Positions 11,672 through 22,742 of a stretch of 64,000 bases of DNA are shown here, one piece after another. This DNA is from Nepenthes gracilis (taxonomy: Eukaryota; Streptophyta; Magnoliopsida; Caryophyllales; Nepenthaceae), in NCBI GenBank assembly GCA_033239525.1, contig BSYO01000014.1, forward strand, positions 8,059,154 through 8,123,153. The letters are read 5' to 3'. Under the pieces are notes generated by a model. It saw only the letters and a list, made by a program, of their open reading frames with translations. It did no database searches and was not told where the DNA came from. The position numbers and the translations under genes were made by a program. Position 1 is the first letter of the stretch. Each line of letters starts with the position of its first letter.

Positions 11672-12380
11672 ATTGTGATCGAATAATTTTTTTTTTTAAC
11701 ATTCCGCCAGCGACCTCCCGAAACTGACACCAAAGTTTCCATGGTCCGGTCCGGGCCGATCGTGCCTTCCAATCACAGGATCACAGATGCCATTTAGGAC
11801 TCATACACTTTAGTCATCAAACATATAGCAGAAGTCAATCTAATATCCTGCTGAAGCATTCATATTCATTCCCATGAAATTCATTCCTGAATATATAGCC
11901 ATAAACGTCTAATTATAAAAGTTCATCAATTCCAATAGATCATTACATTAACTGCCTCTTTTGTGGCGGTCTTCCAAAAGGTATGCTTTTGATTCCTTAC
12001 AATCCTTCGGATAGGCTCTAGTCACTCCGTCTCGTCAGGCACGAATTCTAAAATTTCATCTGAGAGGGGGAATAGAAAATAGTGAGTTGGAGCTTAACAA
12101 GGTACATGTAGATTTTCCATAAAATGTTTGTGCTGTCAAAAGTTACAGATACATATACAAGATATCATTCGGCCGGAATCTTGCAGAACACTAAAACAGT
12201 CAATGCAGGTAATCATGCAACATAAATATCATAAGGTAACAATTGGCCGGACTATGCAAAATTCGATTAGAAAGCCGAAACAATTAATATTAGAACATAA
12301 ACCAAGGTTGGTTACAGTATAAAAATCCTCTTTTATTGGCAGGAATTCTACTTAGCGGAAGGGGGCTTTAATCGAGAATA

Positions 12381-12404
12381 GATTGTGCACATCTCCTCAC
12401 AATC
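12381..12404 (-). other. Conserved LTR hairpin H1 (copy in chromovirus 5' LTR)
   Basis: Arms GATTGTG (12381-12387) and CACAATC (12398-12404), sense loop AGGAGATGTG. It is one pair longer than the copy at 5010-5033. Confidence 0.55.
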
Positions 12405-12807
12405 ACAGCAATACCTCATTGTACAAAGCCCCGAGGAAGGCTCGCACTTCCTCCTTGTACAAAGCCCCGATGACGGCTATCACTACCTCCTTGTACAAAG
12501 CCCCGAGAATGGCTCTCACTTTCGTTATTCTCGATTATCACCATAAAGTCTTAAGGCAGGCTGGAGAACTTTATCTCTTAATGCTAAAGTCTGAACTTAT
12601 TTGTCTTATCGTAAAGCCAGTTCATATTTTCTTTGTTCATTCCAACGATCATTTCACAAGCCAGTTTCAAAATCGTACTACAAAGCCAGTTTTAAATTTA
12701 TGTTACAAGGCCGGTTTCAAATCATAATTTTCATACGTTACTTGGCAAGCCAGTTTCAAGGTTTTATTATAAATGCCGATTTCAAATTATAATACTAGGC
12801 CGGTCTC

Positions 12808-13319
12808 AAGATTTACGATGCAGTTGCCGATTTTCCAAATTATGATACAAGGCTGATTTCAAAATCACAATGGAAATGCCGGATTTAAAATTACAATACA
12901 AATGCCGGTTTCAATTATAATACAAGGCCGGTTTCAAGATTTACGATGCAGTTGCCAATTTTTCAAATTGCGATACAAGGCCGGTTTCAAAATCACAATG
13001 CAAATGTCGGTTTTAAAATTACAATAGAAATGCCGGTTTCAAGTATAATACAAGGCCGGTTTCAAGATTTACGATGCAGTTGCCGGTTTTCCAAATTATG
13101 ATACAAAGCCGGTTTCAAAATCACAATGCAAATGCCGGTTTTAAAATTACAATACAATTGCTGGTTTCAATTATAATACAAGGCCGGTTTCAAGATTTAT
13201 GATGTAGTTGCCAGTTTTCCAAATTACGATACAAGGCCGGTTTCAAAATCACAATGCAAATGCCAGTTTTCAAATTACAATACAAATGCCTGTTTCAATT
13301 ATAATACAAGGCTGATTTC
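12808..13319 (-). repeat. Four 128-bp higher-order repeat units in the LTR
   Basis: The landmark 'aagattta(c/t)gatg' recurs at 12808, 12936, 13064 and 13192, exactly 128 bp apart. Each unit holds about five 25-bp CCGGTTTCAA monomers. The partner LTR has a single unit at about 5440. Confidence 0.9.
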
Positions 13320-14111
13320 AATTATTCTTGGCCGGTTTCAAAATTATAAATATAAGGCCGATTTCAATTATTCTTATCCGGTTTCAAATTAATATGCAAG
13401 GCCGGTTTCAAACTGATATGCAAGGCCGGTTTCAATTATAGATTCCAGTCCGCATTTCATGCGTCACTTCACATTACAAATGCCGGTTTTAAAATTTCAT
13501 GCAAGGCTGGTTTCAATATTTCATGTTCGCTTCATAGCCGATTTCAAGTTACGTTTCAAATGCCGATTTCAAATTATGCAAGGCCGGTTTCAATATTTAC
13601 TTAATCTGTTTTCAAATTATATTATAAAGCCGGTTTTAATCTTTTTACAAATCAAGGTCGGTTTTAAATTCGGGTAATGCAAGTGACATACAAGCCGGTC
13701 TACTTTTTTATTTTCATATACTCCAATTTAAACATGAGTTTAGCAGAAAGCAGATGACAGAAGGCAGAAAGCATGAATTCAAACCAGAATACATTTTATC
13801 AAATAGTAATTAAAACGGCATGCATTTAATCTAAATCGGAAGGAAAAACTGGCAGTTTTTAAAGCTGGAATGTTAGAGACGGAAGTATATTTGCAAAGCA
13901 TGAACTTTAAAAACTGGGGCACACTTGCAAACGAACTTAAAAAGAGTGATTGTCCGAAGTACACTTGTAATATTCTGAAGTTAGAAATAGAGTGTACACT
14001 TGCCTGATAGTTGTCCGCCCACTCTCATAGACTTGAAGCTTTCTTTGTTTCTCTACTCCTCACTATTTCTTCTTGCCGGCACTCATAATTGCTTCTCTGA
14101 CCGAAGCTGAG

Positions 14112-14120
14112 TATATATAG
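14112..14120 (-). promoter_or_regulatory. TATA box of chromovirus 5' LTR
   Basis: Minus strand CCCCTATATATACTC, the same context as 6358-6366. It would drive the nested element's genomic RNA. Confidence 0.65.
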
Positions 14121-14738
14121 GGGAGGGGTTAGGTGGAGTAAGTGGGGATAAGCTACCTACTTGGTACTTCTTCTCAAAGGTTAGGTGGGAGTAAGTAGTT
14201 GAAGTTACTCACTTTGATACTTCTTTTCAACGGTCAACGGGGTGGTTCACTTACTTCATTTAGTTGGAGTCTAGTTGGGTTCTAACTAATTAGCAAAGTT
14301 GATCATTGTCTTTAGTTGCCGTTAATTTATTCTGGTCAACTCTTTGGTCAATGCTTCATATTCTAATCAGACATTTTTTTACTCAGAGCCGGCCAACGTT
14401 TTACTTCTTTTATTCAAGACCGGTCAACCTTTCTCAAAGCCAGTCAATATTTTAAAAGCCGGTCAACCATACAAATTCCGATCAACCTTTTCTTATCATC
14501 TATTCCGGACTTCAAGTAGTCCGGCCTTCTGTGGCACAAGCTACTCCGGTTTTAAGTGGCATAAGGCCATTCCGGTATTGAAAGGTATAAGGCCACTCCG
14601 GCCTCCAGATTTCATTTTTGGCATTTTTACTCCGGATTTCAATATTCTTCTGGTTTTAAGTTGAAAACAAAAATATACTCTTGGTTTTAATATTTTATTC
14701 CGCTTTTAAACTCTTTTTTTCGATTTCGGGATCTCACA

Positions 14739-15840
14739 ACTATGGAGGCATATAGGGTGAGGGTGCGCTCCGCTATGAGCAGCACCGCTCTTGCTCTGCC
14801 ACAGTCGGAGTACTTGGCGGTGCAATCGGAGTTGAGCAAGTTGCTGGGTTGCCTGTGGAGTCAGCCGCCGCAGAGCTCCTGGAGGTGCCTGCAGAGCTTC
14901 TCATCGCGCAGGTTGCTGAATTATCTAAGGAGCATGTTACTGGTGAGCCTCAAGAGGCGCCTAAGGTGCCAACCATCAGAAAACCCCAAGAGGCAGTTGG
15001 CGTCAGCGTCGTGATGACAAAGGAGCCTGCCGCTGGAGAGCCTGTTGAGATGGTAGACCACACGGTGGAGTTGCAAGAGAAGCATGTGGCGGAGGCCATT
15101 GCTGGGCCTATCCAAGAGATTTCTGTCTCTAGTTCTCCACTACTAGGCTCAAGGTCATGGAGCTGGCCGGTGAGGCCAGTGCGCAAAATCTGGACAGTAA
15201 ACCTTCGTAATTTTTCTTCTCCTTTTTCTCTCTACTACTAATACTTAGTATTTTTACAGGGGGAGAAAATTACGAGTGCAGTCACCAAGGGACTACACTA
15301 GCGAGACCTGGTGATCTCTAAACGAGATAAGGAGATTGCTTGGTTTGAGGAGGAGATGGAGTTGCTTAAAGCAGAGCATTAGGAGGGCACAGATGCTCTC
15401 CAATCTGTGCTTTCAAGTCTAGAAGTGGAGAATGCCAGACTGAATGAGGAGAATGTCCTATTGAGAGAAGTTGTGCTGTCAAGTCTGGAAGAGGAGAATC
15501 CCAGTCTGAAGAAGAAGAATGCCCTGCTGTGAGAAGAAAATGACCAGGTGGTGAAGTCTATTGACCAACTCGCGGGACAGATGACATCATTGGAGAACTA
15601 GTTAACTACTTGTATACGCCCCCATGAGGGTTCTGATATATTGGTGGCACGGTTGTAGGAAGGTGTCAACCTTTACCAATGCATTGCACGGTTGGTTGAC
15701 CCCCCAACTTTCCAGTGAAATATCTTGACCCATCAAACCATTCTGCCCAGCACCGAGAGAGTCTCATGGGACAGTCCCGAAGTGGTCTGGGGCTGCCACC
15801 TCCTCTTCCTTGGAGCTCTGCACCTTCGTAGATTTTGTTC
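14739..15840 (+). pseudogene. Antisense extra ORF of the Tat element, C-terminal part (coiled coil)
   Basis: Continuation of the ORF that stops at 4301. Counting one copy of the 5-bp target duplication, the reading frame carries across the insertion point. The first part is rich in alanine, valine and glutamate (AELSKEHVTGEPQEAP). From about 15300 it is heptad-like and charged (DKEIAWFEEEMELLKAEH, LEVENARLNEENVLL), which suggests a coiled coil. Stops occur near 15380, 15530 and 15600, and there is a frame change near 14850. The function of such Tat antisense ORFs is unknown. Confidence 0.65.
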
Positions 15841-16560
15841 TATTTATTTTTTGAAATTATTGTAATCGTACAGCCTCAATTAATAAAATGGGCATTTTAC
15901 TAATGTTCTGTGTCTTTGTCTTTATTGTCGTTTTTCAATTACTTGCTCTTATGTTGGCCAGCCGACCTGGTGCGTTGCACGCAAGTTTGCCATCCGCCTT
16001 CCTTAAGATATTTGTGGCGCTCTCTAATGGACTAAAGTCCTTGAGAAAATATCAAGGTCAATCCTGATATTGAGTCAAGCCTATTCTACACTCATACTTG
16101 AGTAGAGGCTTGGTAGCGCTGCCCAAGTGTGAACTTGGACAACCAGCTTTTTGACGGAGTGCTTTTGCTCCTGTCAATCGTCATTGACTGACCATGCTAT
16201 CTCCCTGTGTAGAAGACCCCTAAAATTTTGACTATAAATGGATTGCCTGGATGACCAGAGTTTAATGCGACCATTAATAAGCCGCCTGGATGACGAGGGT
16301 TTGATTTGACCGTTAATAGGCCACCTAGATGACTATGGTTTAATTACGACCGCATATGGGCCGCCTAGATAACCAGGGTTTAGTTACAAGAGGGTAAAAA
16401 TTTGCCCGATTTAGGGGCAGTTTAGATTGTACAACCTTGCAAACAGATACACATGCATATGGAACAGAGAAAGAAAGAAGAGAAGATAGTGTAATGGAGA
16501 AAATATTCTTTTACTAATAGTAAACATTATGTACATTTACAAGCATACACATAGACGACC
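15841..16560 (-). other. Non-coding spacer between Tat antisense ORF and integrase
   Basis: No intact ORF. From 16230 to 16400 a 50-55 bp motif is repeated about four times (GCCGCCTGGATGAC ... GGGTTT). A related spacer with GGGCCGCTCG motifs occurs at 37500-37640, which identifies that region as a second Tat copy. Confidence 0.6.
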
Positions 16561-17610
16561 TACCTGTGCCCTTATTGGAAGTAGCGCATGAGGTGGATCG
16601 CGTTCCACGTTCGTGGAACCAACTTGCTATTTTGGGTTTGGAGTTTGCATGCTCCATTCCACAGAATAGCTTAGACTAGAAAATGGCCTTCCTAATTCAG
16701 AAAAAAATTTATTCTGGTTGGCGGTCTTACTTATAGCCTCGATACTTCGCAAGATCAAGTCTCCAACGTCAAATTGCACGCTTTTACCCTCTTGTTATAA
16801 TACCGGATGACTCGTTATTGGTAGGCTGTTGTCCATATTCTGGCAATGTCACAGACTTCTTCTAGTAAGTCTAGGTGTTCCCTAATTTTTTGAGAGTTAC
16901 CTTGTGGGTCGAAGGACTCAACCATAAGATTTAGAAGCCCAATCTCAACCATAATCACTGCGTCAGTCCTGTAGCAGAGACTGAAGGGTGTCTCGTATGT
17001 CGGTTCCTTTGGAGTCGTCCGATAATACCATAAGATAGAGGGTAGCTCGTCGACCTAGGAGCCCCCTGCGTCATCCAATTTGGTCTTCTGATCGTGGAGT
17101 AACATGCGGTTTATGACTTCCACTGTCTGTTGGCTTGCTGGTACACCATCGAAGTGTTGACTAATTTGATGCCTAGATTGGCGTAATACTTGGTGAAACA
17201 TTTTCTGGAGAATTGGGTTCTGTTGTCAGCCATAATGACCTCGGGAATGCCAAATCTGCTGACTATACTTTAGCGGATGAATTCTAAAGCATTGTGCTCA
17301 GTGACCTTGGCCAGTGGGACGGCTTCAACCCACTTGGTGAAGTAGTCAATGCGTCCTTCTTCATTGTCGACCAGTAGTATCCCCGACACATGATCTTAAA
17401 TGCTAGGCTTTTTTTGCCAATATTCAATTCGTAGATCCCAAGGTGGATTTTGCTCAAGGCGTAGTCTGCCTCCTCAGGAGTTAAACACCGTAGGTACAGA
17501 GTCGAGTAGCCACAGCGATATAGCCGTCCATCGACTATGGTGTACCTGCTGACCGTCTTCTGGATCCGCTTGGCTTCATCCGTGTTGCCTTGCAGTACTT
17601 CATTCACCAA
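16561..17610 (-). pseudogene. Tat integrase (degenerate)
   Basis: The N-terminal part reads YTIVDGRLYRCGYST, RCLTPEEADYALSKIH and GYYWSTMKKDA, matching the pre-integrase and zinc-binding part of Tat integrases. The second zinc-binding histidine region (usually HxGxxxxHxG) reads HLGIYELNIG, so a key histidine is lost. Downstream the frame is broken and only fragments of the core are readable. Confidence 0.75.
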
Positions 17611-17664
17611 GTATCTCTAGTAAGGCATCATCTAACTTTCCGTGTCGGAGATTTATATTACTTC

Positions 17665-18248
17665 CTATTCCTCCGTGCTGGGAGTGCTCAGGACCTCCTG
17701 CATGTCCCTTGAGTACTGTTGTGGATTTTCGGCCACCGCTGCCCTGGCAAGTTGATCAGCCTTCGAGTTTTCAGTTCTAGGGATGTAGACCAGGTCCAAC
17801 TTATCAAATCTCCAGATGGCACCCTTCGCCTTAGCCAAGTATTTGGCCAAGTTACGATTGTACTCCTCGAATCTCCCGTCTACCCGGTTAACGACCAGCT
17901 CAGAGTTGTTGTTGACAGTTAGTCGTCTAGCGGAGCATTCTTTTGCTAGTCTTAACCCGACTAATAGGGCTTCGTACTCAGCAACGTTGTTGGTGGCTGG
18001 AAAGTCAAGTTTCAGGGAGTACTTTACCTTAGACCCGTCTGGGTTCCTCAAGACCACTCCGGCAACGTTACCTGATTCCGTAAATGATTCGTCCATGTTA
18101 AGAACCCATCCTGGCCCTTCCCTGTGCAGTCCTGCATCCTCAGTGGGCTGTTTATCAGGAATTGGTGTCGTGGCCTCAATGAAGAAGTCGGCCAAAGTCT
18201 GCCCTTTGATGGCTGGTCTAGGCCGAATTCAATGTCGAACTCTCCCAA
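17665..18248 (-). pseudogene. Tat RNase H domain
   Basis: Readable for 176 codons. Motifs: LNMDESFTESG (usual form VDGSS), NNVAEYEALLVGLRLAKE, LTVNNNSELVVNRVDG and IPRTENSKADQLARAA. In the third motif the usual D of 'SDSQLV' is N, so a catalytic acid appears lost. The second frame at 18248-18048 carries the linker ending near YEFGLDQPSKG-like sequence. Confidence 0.82.
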
Positions 18249-18659
18249 CTTGATAGCCCATTTAACTAGCCATCCAGAAACGTCAAATTTCTAGAGTATG
18301 CACTTCAACGCCTTGTCGGTCAGGATGACTACGCGATGAGCTTAGAAATAAGGTATCAGTTTTTCGGCAGAGAAGACAAGCGCCAAGGCTAACTTCTCTG
18401 CGCGTGGATAGCATGTCTCTGCGCCAGTTAACATCTTGCTTACATAGTAGACCGGTCGCTGAGAGTCAGAGTCCTAGCGTATGAGGACAGGAGCTGAGAA
18501 CCACCTCAACACTGCTAGGTAGAGGTATAGCTCTTCTCCGTCCTTCGGTGATGTCAGCAACAACGGACTGGCCAGGTACTACTTCAATTCATCGAAAGCT
18601 GCCTGGAATTCTACAGTCCACTGAAATTTGTTTGCTTTCGTCCCTCTCAGAGCCTTGAA

Positions 18660-19420
18660 GAAAGGCTAGTACTTGTCCCCTGACTTGGCCAAGAAGCGGG
18701 ACAAGGCTGCCACTTGTCCAGTCTCTAGATTTCTTTGACACTTCGCAGTAGAGTCATATCTGTGAGGGCCTTGATCTTCTCCGGGTTTGCCTTGATCCCT
18801 CGCTGAGAGATGATGAAACCCAAGAACTTCCCCTAGGACACTCCGAAGATGCACTTTGAAGGATTTAACTTCATTTGGTGCATGTGGAGTACCTCGAAGG
18901 ACTCAGCTAGATCGCAAATATGGTCATTGGTGGTCTTACTCTTAATAAGCATGTTGTCGACATATACCTCCATATTACAGCCGATTTGCTTCTCGAACAT
19001 ATTGTTCATGAGCCTCTGATAAGTGGCACCCGCGTTCTTCAGACCAAATGGCATGACCTTATAGTAGTAGGTGCCTTGGTCCGTTATGAACAAGGTGTGC
19101 TCCTCGTCCTCTGGGTCCATCCGGATCTGGTTGTAACTCTAGTACGCATCCATGAAACTCAGTAGCTCGTGTCCAGAGGTCGAGTCCACCAACAGGTCGA
19201 TCCTGGGTAAAGGGAAGTTGTCTTTTGGGCTGGCTTTGTTAATATCGGTGAAGTTGACGCACATTCACCATTTCCCATTGCTTTTCTTTACCAGGACGGC
19301 GTTGGAGAGCCAGTCTGAGTATTGGACTCCTATGATGAAGCCAGGGTCGAGTAGCTTCTTTACCTCATCCCAAATGATAATCATTTCTCCACAGAGTGGT
19401 TCCTCTACTTTTGCATGATG
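18660..19420 (-). pseudogene. Tat reverse transcriptase with a mutated active site
   Basis: The part from 19420 to 19130 keeps fragments of FTDINKASPKDNFPLPRID and FMDAYSGYNQI with stops. From 19120: MDPEDEEHTLFITDQGTYYY, KVMPFGLKNAGATYQRLMN and EVYVDNMLIKSK. The universal YVDD is YVDN (18950-18965), so the second catalytic aspartate is gone. This explains loss of activity even apart from the stops. Confidence 0.88.
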
Positions 19421-19639
19421 GGCTTGTGGTCGAAATCGAGACCCAACTTGTAGACCATTATTCTGACCCGAATTCCAGGCATGTCAGCGGAGATCCACGT
19501 GAAGACATCAGCGTTCTGTCATAAGAACGCGATCAGCTCATCATGCAGTGTCCCGATAAATGAGCCTCTGATCTGCACGCACCTCTCCTGATCTTCTGGA
19601 CTTAGTGGGATTAGATCGGTAGTAGCACCAAACTACACT

Positions 19640-20200
19640 TGCTGCAGAATTGCTTCATCTCGATGGTCAAGTTCTCCTACCGTCTTGGCACTGCCACTCG
19701 GTACAATCTAGGACATGTAATATGTCCACCCAGCGACTTGGTTACCTAACACTTCGCCTATACCTAGGCCGTCGGGAACTTCATCTTCAGGTGTGGTATT
19801 GACGTGATAGCTCCGAATGCTGTTAGACACGGTCAGCCTAGTATAGTGTTGTACATGGAGGGCAGGTCAACGACCAAGAATGTGAGTATATGACTTTCCA
19901 TCCTCGGGTACGTGTCCAGGGTAACCTCCAACTGGATTACTCCTTGGGTGGCTACTGGTTGTTGTCAAGGCCATAGATCGGGTCTTCAGCAGGTTTTAAT
20001 TGACTCTTTTTTAAACCAAGTTTTAAAAACACATCAAGGTAAAATAAATCATGGGAACTTCCATTATCGATGAAGATTTACTTTAATTTGTAGTCGAAGT
20101 TACCATCCAAAACGAGTGCAAATACAATAAGGGGATATGCATCCGGGAGATTGCATGTTTCATGATATTATCACTAAAGCTCATGATGTTGTTTTCAATG
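19640..20200 (-). pseudogene. Tat aspartic protease region
   Basis: At 20054-20068 the minus strand encodes DNGSS in the context FIDNGSSHDLFYLDVF, the Tat protease active site (usually VDNGSSADIL). It lies between the gag zinc-knuckle part and RT. Frame breaks on both sides. Confidence 0.75.
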
Positions 20201-21577
20201 CGTTGTTTCTTCTGACCAATCTGCTGCTTCCTGTGATCTGCTGGGGCCTTGTCCGACCGAGTCATGATCATGTTGACCACTCCAACCGCTACCCGATTTC
20301 AAACCTAGGAAGTCTCTAGTTCCTCCCTGCCGGAGGTGCCAGAGCTCTGTCCAGGGTTCCTGATGAACCTGGTGAGGTGGCCCCTCCGGATGAGATCCTC
20401 GATCCTCTACTAAAGTGTCTTGCAATCTTCCGTAGAGTGTCAGAAAGATTGATAAAAATTGCAGTACTTTGATGGACTTCCTCCCTCCGCTTTCTTAAGT
20501 AGTTTTGACCACTTAAGGATCTTCTCCCCATAGATTTGCATGAGGACATTGGAGCACGTATCGGTTAGGGACGTTAGGTTGATCATCCCGTAATCCCTCC
20601 ATTCTGGTGCTCCGGTCCTATGCTGCTTCCCGTAGGGGTGTTCGCTGCCGTTGTGCTTCCTCTTTCCCTTACAGGGAAAGAGTGAGGCTATTTGGTCCAC
20701 TCGAAATGCTTAGCCTCGTTAGCCTCTGCGGTAACTACCTAGGCCTTAGTGATAGATTCCTCCTCCTGAAAGGTTTGCGGATTCTTATACACCAGGTGCC
20801 TAAAGAAGTCCCTTGCGTTGAGGAAGAGATGAAACTGCCAAGCTTCATCTCTTCTGTAAGTCTGGCGATTCTTTTTGCCTCCACCACGAAGCGATCCAGG
20901 AACTTTCGCGAATTCTATTCCTGCTTCTACTTGATATGAGAGAGATGGCAAAGGCTGCTTCTCTTCTGGCGGCTGGAAGAGTATTGTGCCAAGAAGATGT
21001 TAGTGAACTCTCGGAAGCTCCGAATCAAATTTAACGGGAGATGGTGGAACCAGATACGTGCGCCTCCCTTCAACATAAGAGGGAAGTTGCGACACATGGC
21101 TACGTCCTCTAACCCTTATAGACTCAGATGGGTGCGAAAGTGATTGAGGTGTTCCATGGGATTACTACTATTATTGTAAGAGTCAAGAGTTGGCATCTTA
21201 AACTTGGCCAATATGGGACTGTTCAAGATCTATTCTGTAAAGGGAGATCTATCTAGATCAATGGCGTGTTCGTCATCCTTGAGCACGTGTGTCAAGATCT
21301 TCTCTACCCTCAAATCTGTGCGGGTGGTATCGCCAGTTCTTTTGGAGTTGAGGTAGGTTTTCAACTCCATCCTTTCCTTGGTCTGGAGAGTAGCCTACCG
21401 ACTATTGCTCTCAGTGGATCTAACGATCTTGGAGGCTCCCTCCAGAGCCTAGTGTCCGGTCTCCCCCCGAGAGTATCGAGGATTCCTTTGTTTTGGACTT
21501 TCCTCCGAAGTTCCGCTGCCCAAACGTCCTTTGAGCATTGTACGGCTCTTGGCATGTGAGGCCTCCGAAGCCGGAGT
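20201..21577 (-). pseudogene. Tat gag, C-terminal part
   Basis: Fragments in gag order: a capsid part near 21200-20750 (ARLTEEMKLGSF-like, in shifted frames) and the knuckle-like YCNFYQSF followed by HSTEDCKT near 20470-20400, which corresponds to the 'CEFHxxxGHxTEDC' pattern of Tat gag. The start of gag lies beyond the solo LTR at 23709-23996. Confidence 0.7.
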
Positions 21578-21790
21578 GTTGCTATAAGATCCCGATCCCA
21601 AAACCTGATAATTACAGAGTAATTAAGTTGATAATAATCATGATTAGGATTAAGAATAAGAAAAAATTTAATATTGAAATAAAAAGTAGCAAATAGGACG
21701 AAAATAGGATCGGCGCTCGAGCACCAATTGAGGCGTAAAAGTGCGAGAGGGAGCGTTCGAGGACCGCTCGACGGGTGCCCGAGCGCCCCA

Positions 21791-21801
21791 ACTGATATAA
21801 A
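21791..21801 (+). promoter_or_regulatory. TATA box of solo LTR
   Basis: GATATAAAAGC on the plus strand, about 210 bp into the LTR. Confidence 0.45.
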
Positions 21802-22601
21802 AGCATGTCGTGCGTTTTTCTTCGGCCATTTTGACTTGTTTAGCAAAGGAGCCGTGGGAGAGAAGAGGGAAAGGGAAGAGAAGAGGAGAAATCTGGCCAT
21901 TCCACTCTGATCTGGGTAAAAATAACGACAGATCCAGCTAACACAAGTATATTTCGAACGTTATGTACCATTTTTACAACATTTCACTATCTCTAAATTT
22001 GTATTTATACTCTAAATTTATATTTCTGCATATTTTATGTAAATAAAGCATAATTTTATAAATTAATTGGATAGATTTTATGTTTACCTGTATATAAGAC
22101 AACATATGGCTTTGATTTCATGATTGTACATGTATTTGGTGTTCGATTATTATCTGAAAATTTTGCCTAAAACCCTAGCTTGAAAATGAGATGAAATCTT
22201 GGATTTAATCAATGTTATATGTATGTTTTATGAATTATGGTTTTGATTTTGTGATTAGACTCATGTTTTATGCACAATTTATGCCCGAAAGCTTCTCTCG
22301 AAACCCTAGCACGAAAATTTGGAGATTTGTATTGGAAACTTAGAACTTTGATATTTAAATGTTAAATTGATACGTTGATAAAGTTTATTGAACGATTAGT
22401 ATTTGAAAACTTTTCATGGAATCTCATTATTGGATTATGGGAACCTCTGAAATTGTCTGAAAGAGTGACTGAATGAAATTTGGACGTGGCCTTGAAATAT
22501 GATGATTTTGATTATGGAATTTCAAACAAATGCATTGAATTAAGCTAATCAGTAAGAAAATCAGACCTAAAACTGTCGTACAGTTAGATAAGGTTCTCTG
22601 G

Positions 22602-22643
22602 CATGCCTTAGAACGTTACGGTTACGGTAATCAAGGATAACCA
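22602..22643 (+). other. Conserved LTR block upstream of H1
   Basis: Contains GCATGCCTTAGAACGTTAC, then GGTAATCAAGGATAACC. It lies 34 bp before hairpin H1 and matches blocks in the other chromovirus LTRs of this window. Confidence 0.55.
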
Positions 22644-22676
22644 TTGAACCATCGAACTATCAAAGTATCGACTTTT

Positions 22677-22742
22677 GATTGTGTGGATTGAACACAATCT
22701 GTCCTCGATTGCTCATCCCCTCGACTAGTAGGGTCTACTAGT
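22677..22742 (+). other. Conserved LTR hairpins H1 and H2
   Basis: H1: arms GATTGTGT (22677-22684) and ACACAATC (22692-22699), 7-nt loop GGATTGA. Then TCCTCGATT. H2: arms ACTAGTAG (22724-22731) and CTACTAGT (22735-22742), loop GGT. Both arm pairs are perfect. Other LTRs keep the pairing with different bases. Confidence 0.6.

Larger units (their letters stand above)
4302..14738 (-). mobile_element. Tekay/Del-type chromovirus (Ty3/gypsy), complete but decayed, nested in the Tat element
   Basis: Two LTRs (4302-6987 and 11674-14738), an initiator-Met-type primer binding site, gag with a CCHC knuckle, protease, RT, RNase H, integrase and a C-terminal chromodomain on the minus strand, then a polypurine tract. 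The flanking 5-mers AATAT (4297-4301) and ACTAT (14739-14743) differ at one base and are the likely target duplication. The insertion splits the Tat antisense ORF. The frame order and the chromodomain place it in the Tekay/Del chromovirus clade. Several stops (for example in integrase and the chromodomain) mean it cannot act autonomously. Confidence 0.93.
11674..14738 (-). repeat. 5' LTR of nested chromovirus
   Basis: 3065 bp, 379 bp longer than its partner. Three extra copies of a 128-bp unit (3 x 128 = 384) account for nearly all of that. It starts TGTGAGATCCCG on the minus strand at 14738. Confidence 0.92.

Noticed and set aside
12640..13670. Regularly spaced short repeats resembling a CRISPR array
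   Set aside because: Units are contiguous imperfect tandem repeats without unique spacers, inside a plant LTR.
20316..20549. Independent small gene on the minus strand
   Set aside because: A shifted frame of the decayed Tat gag.
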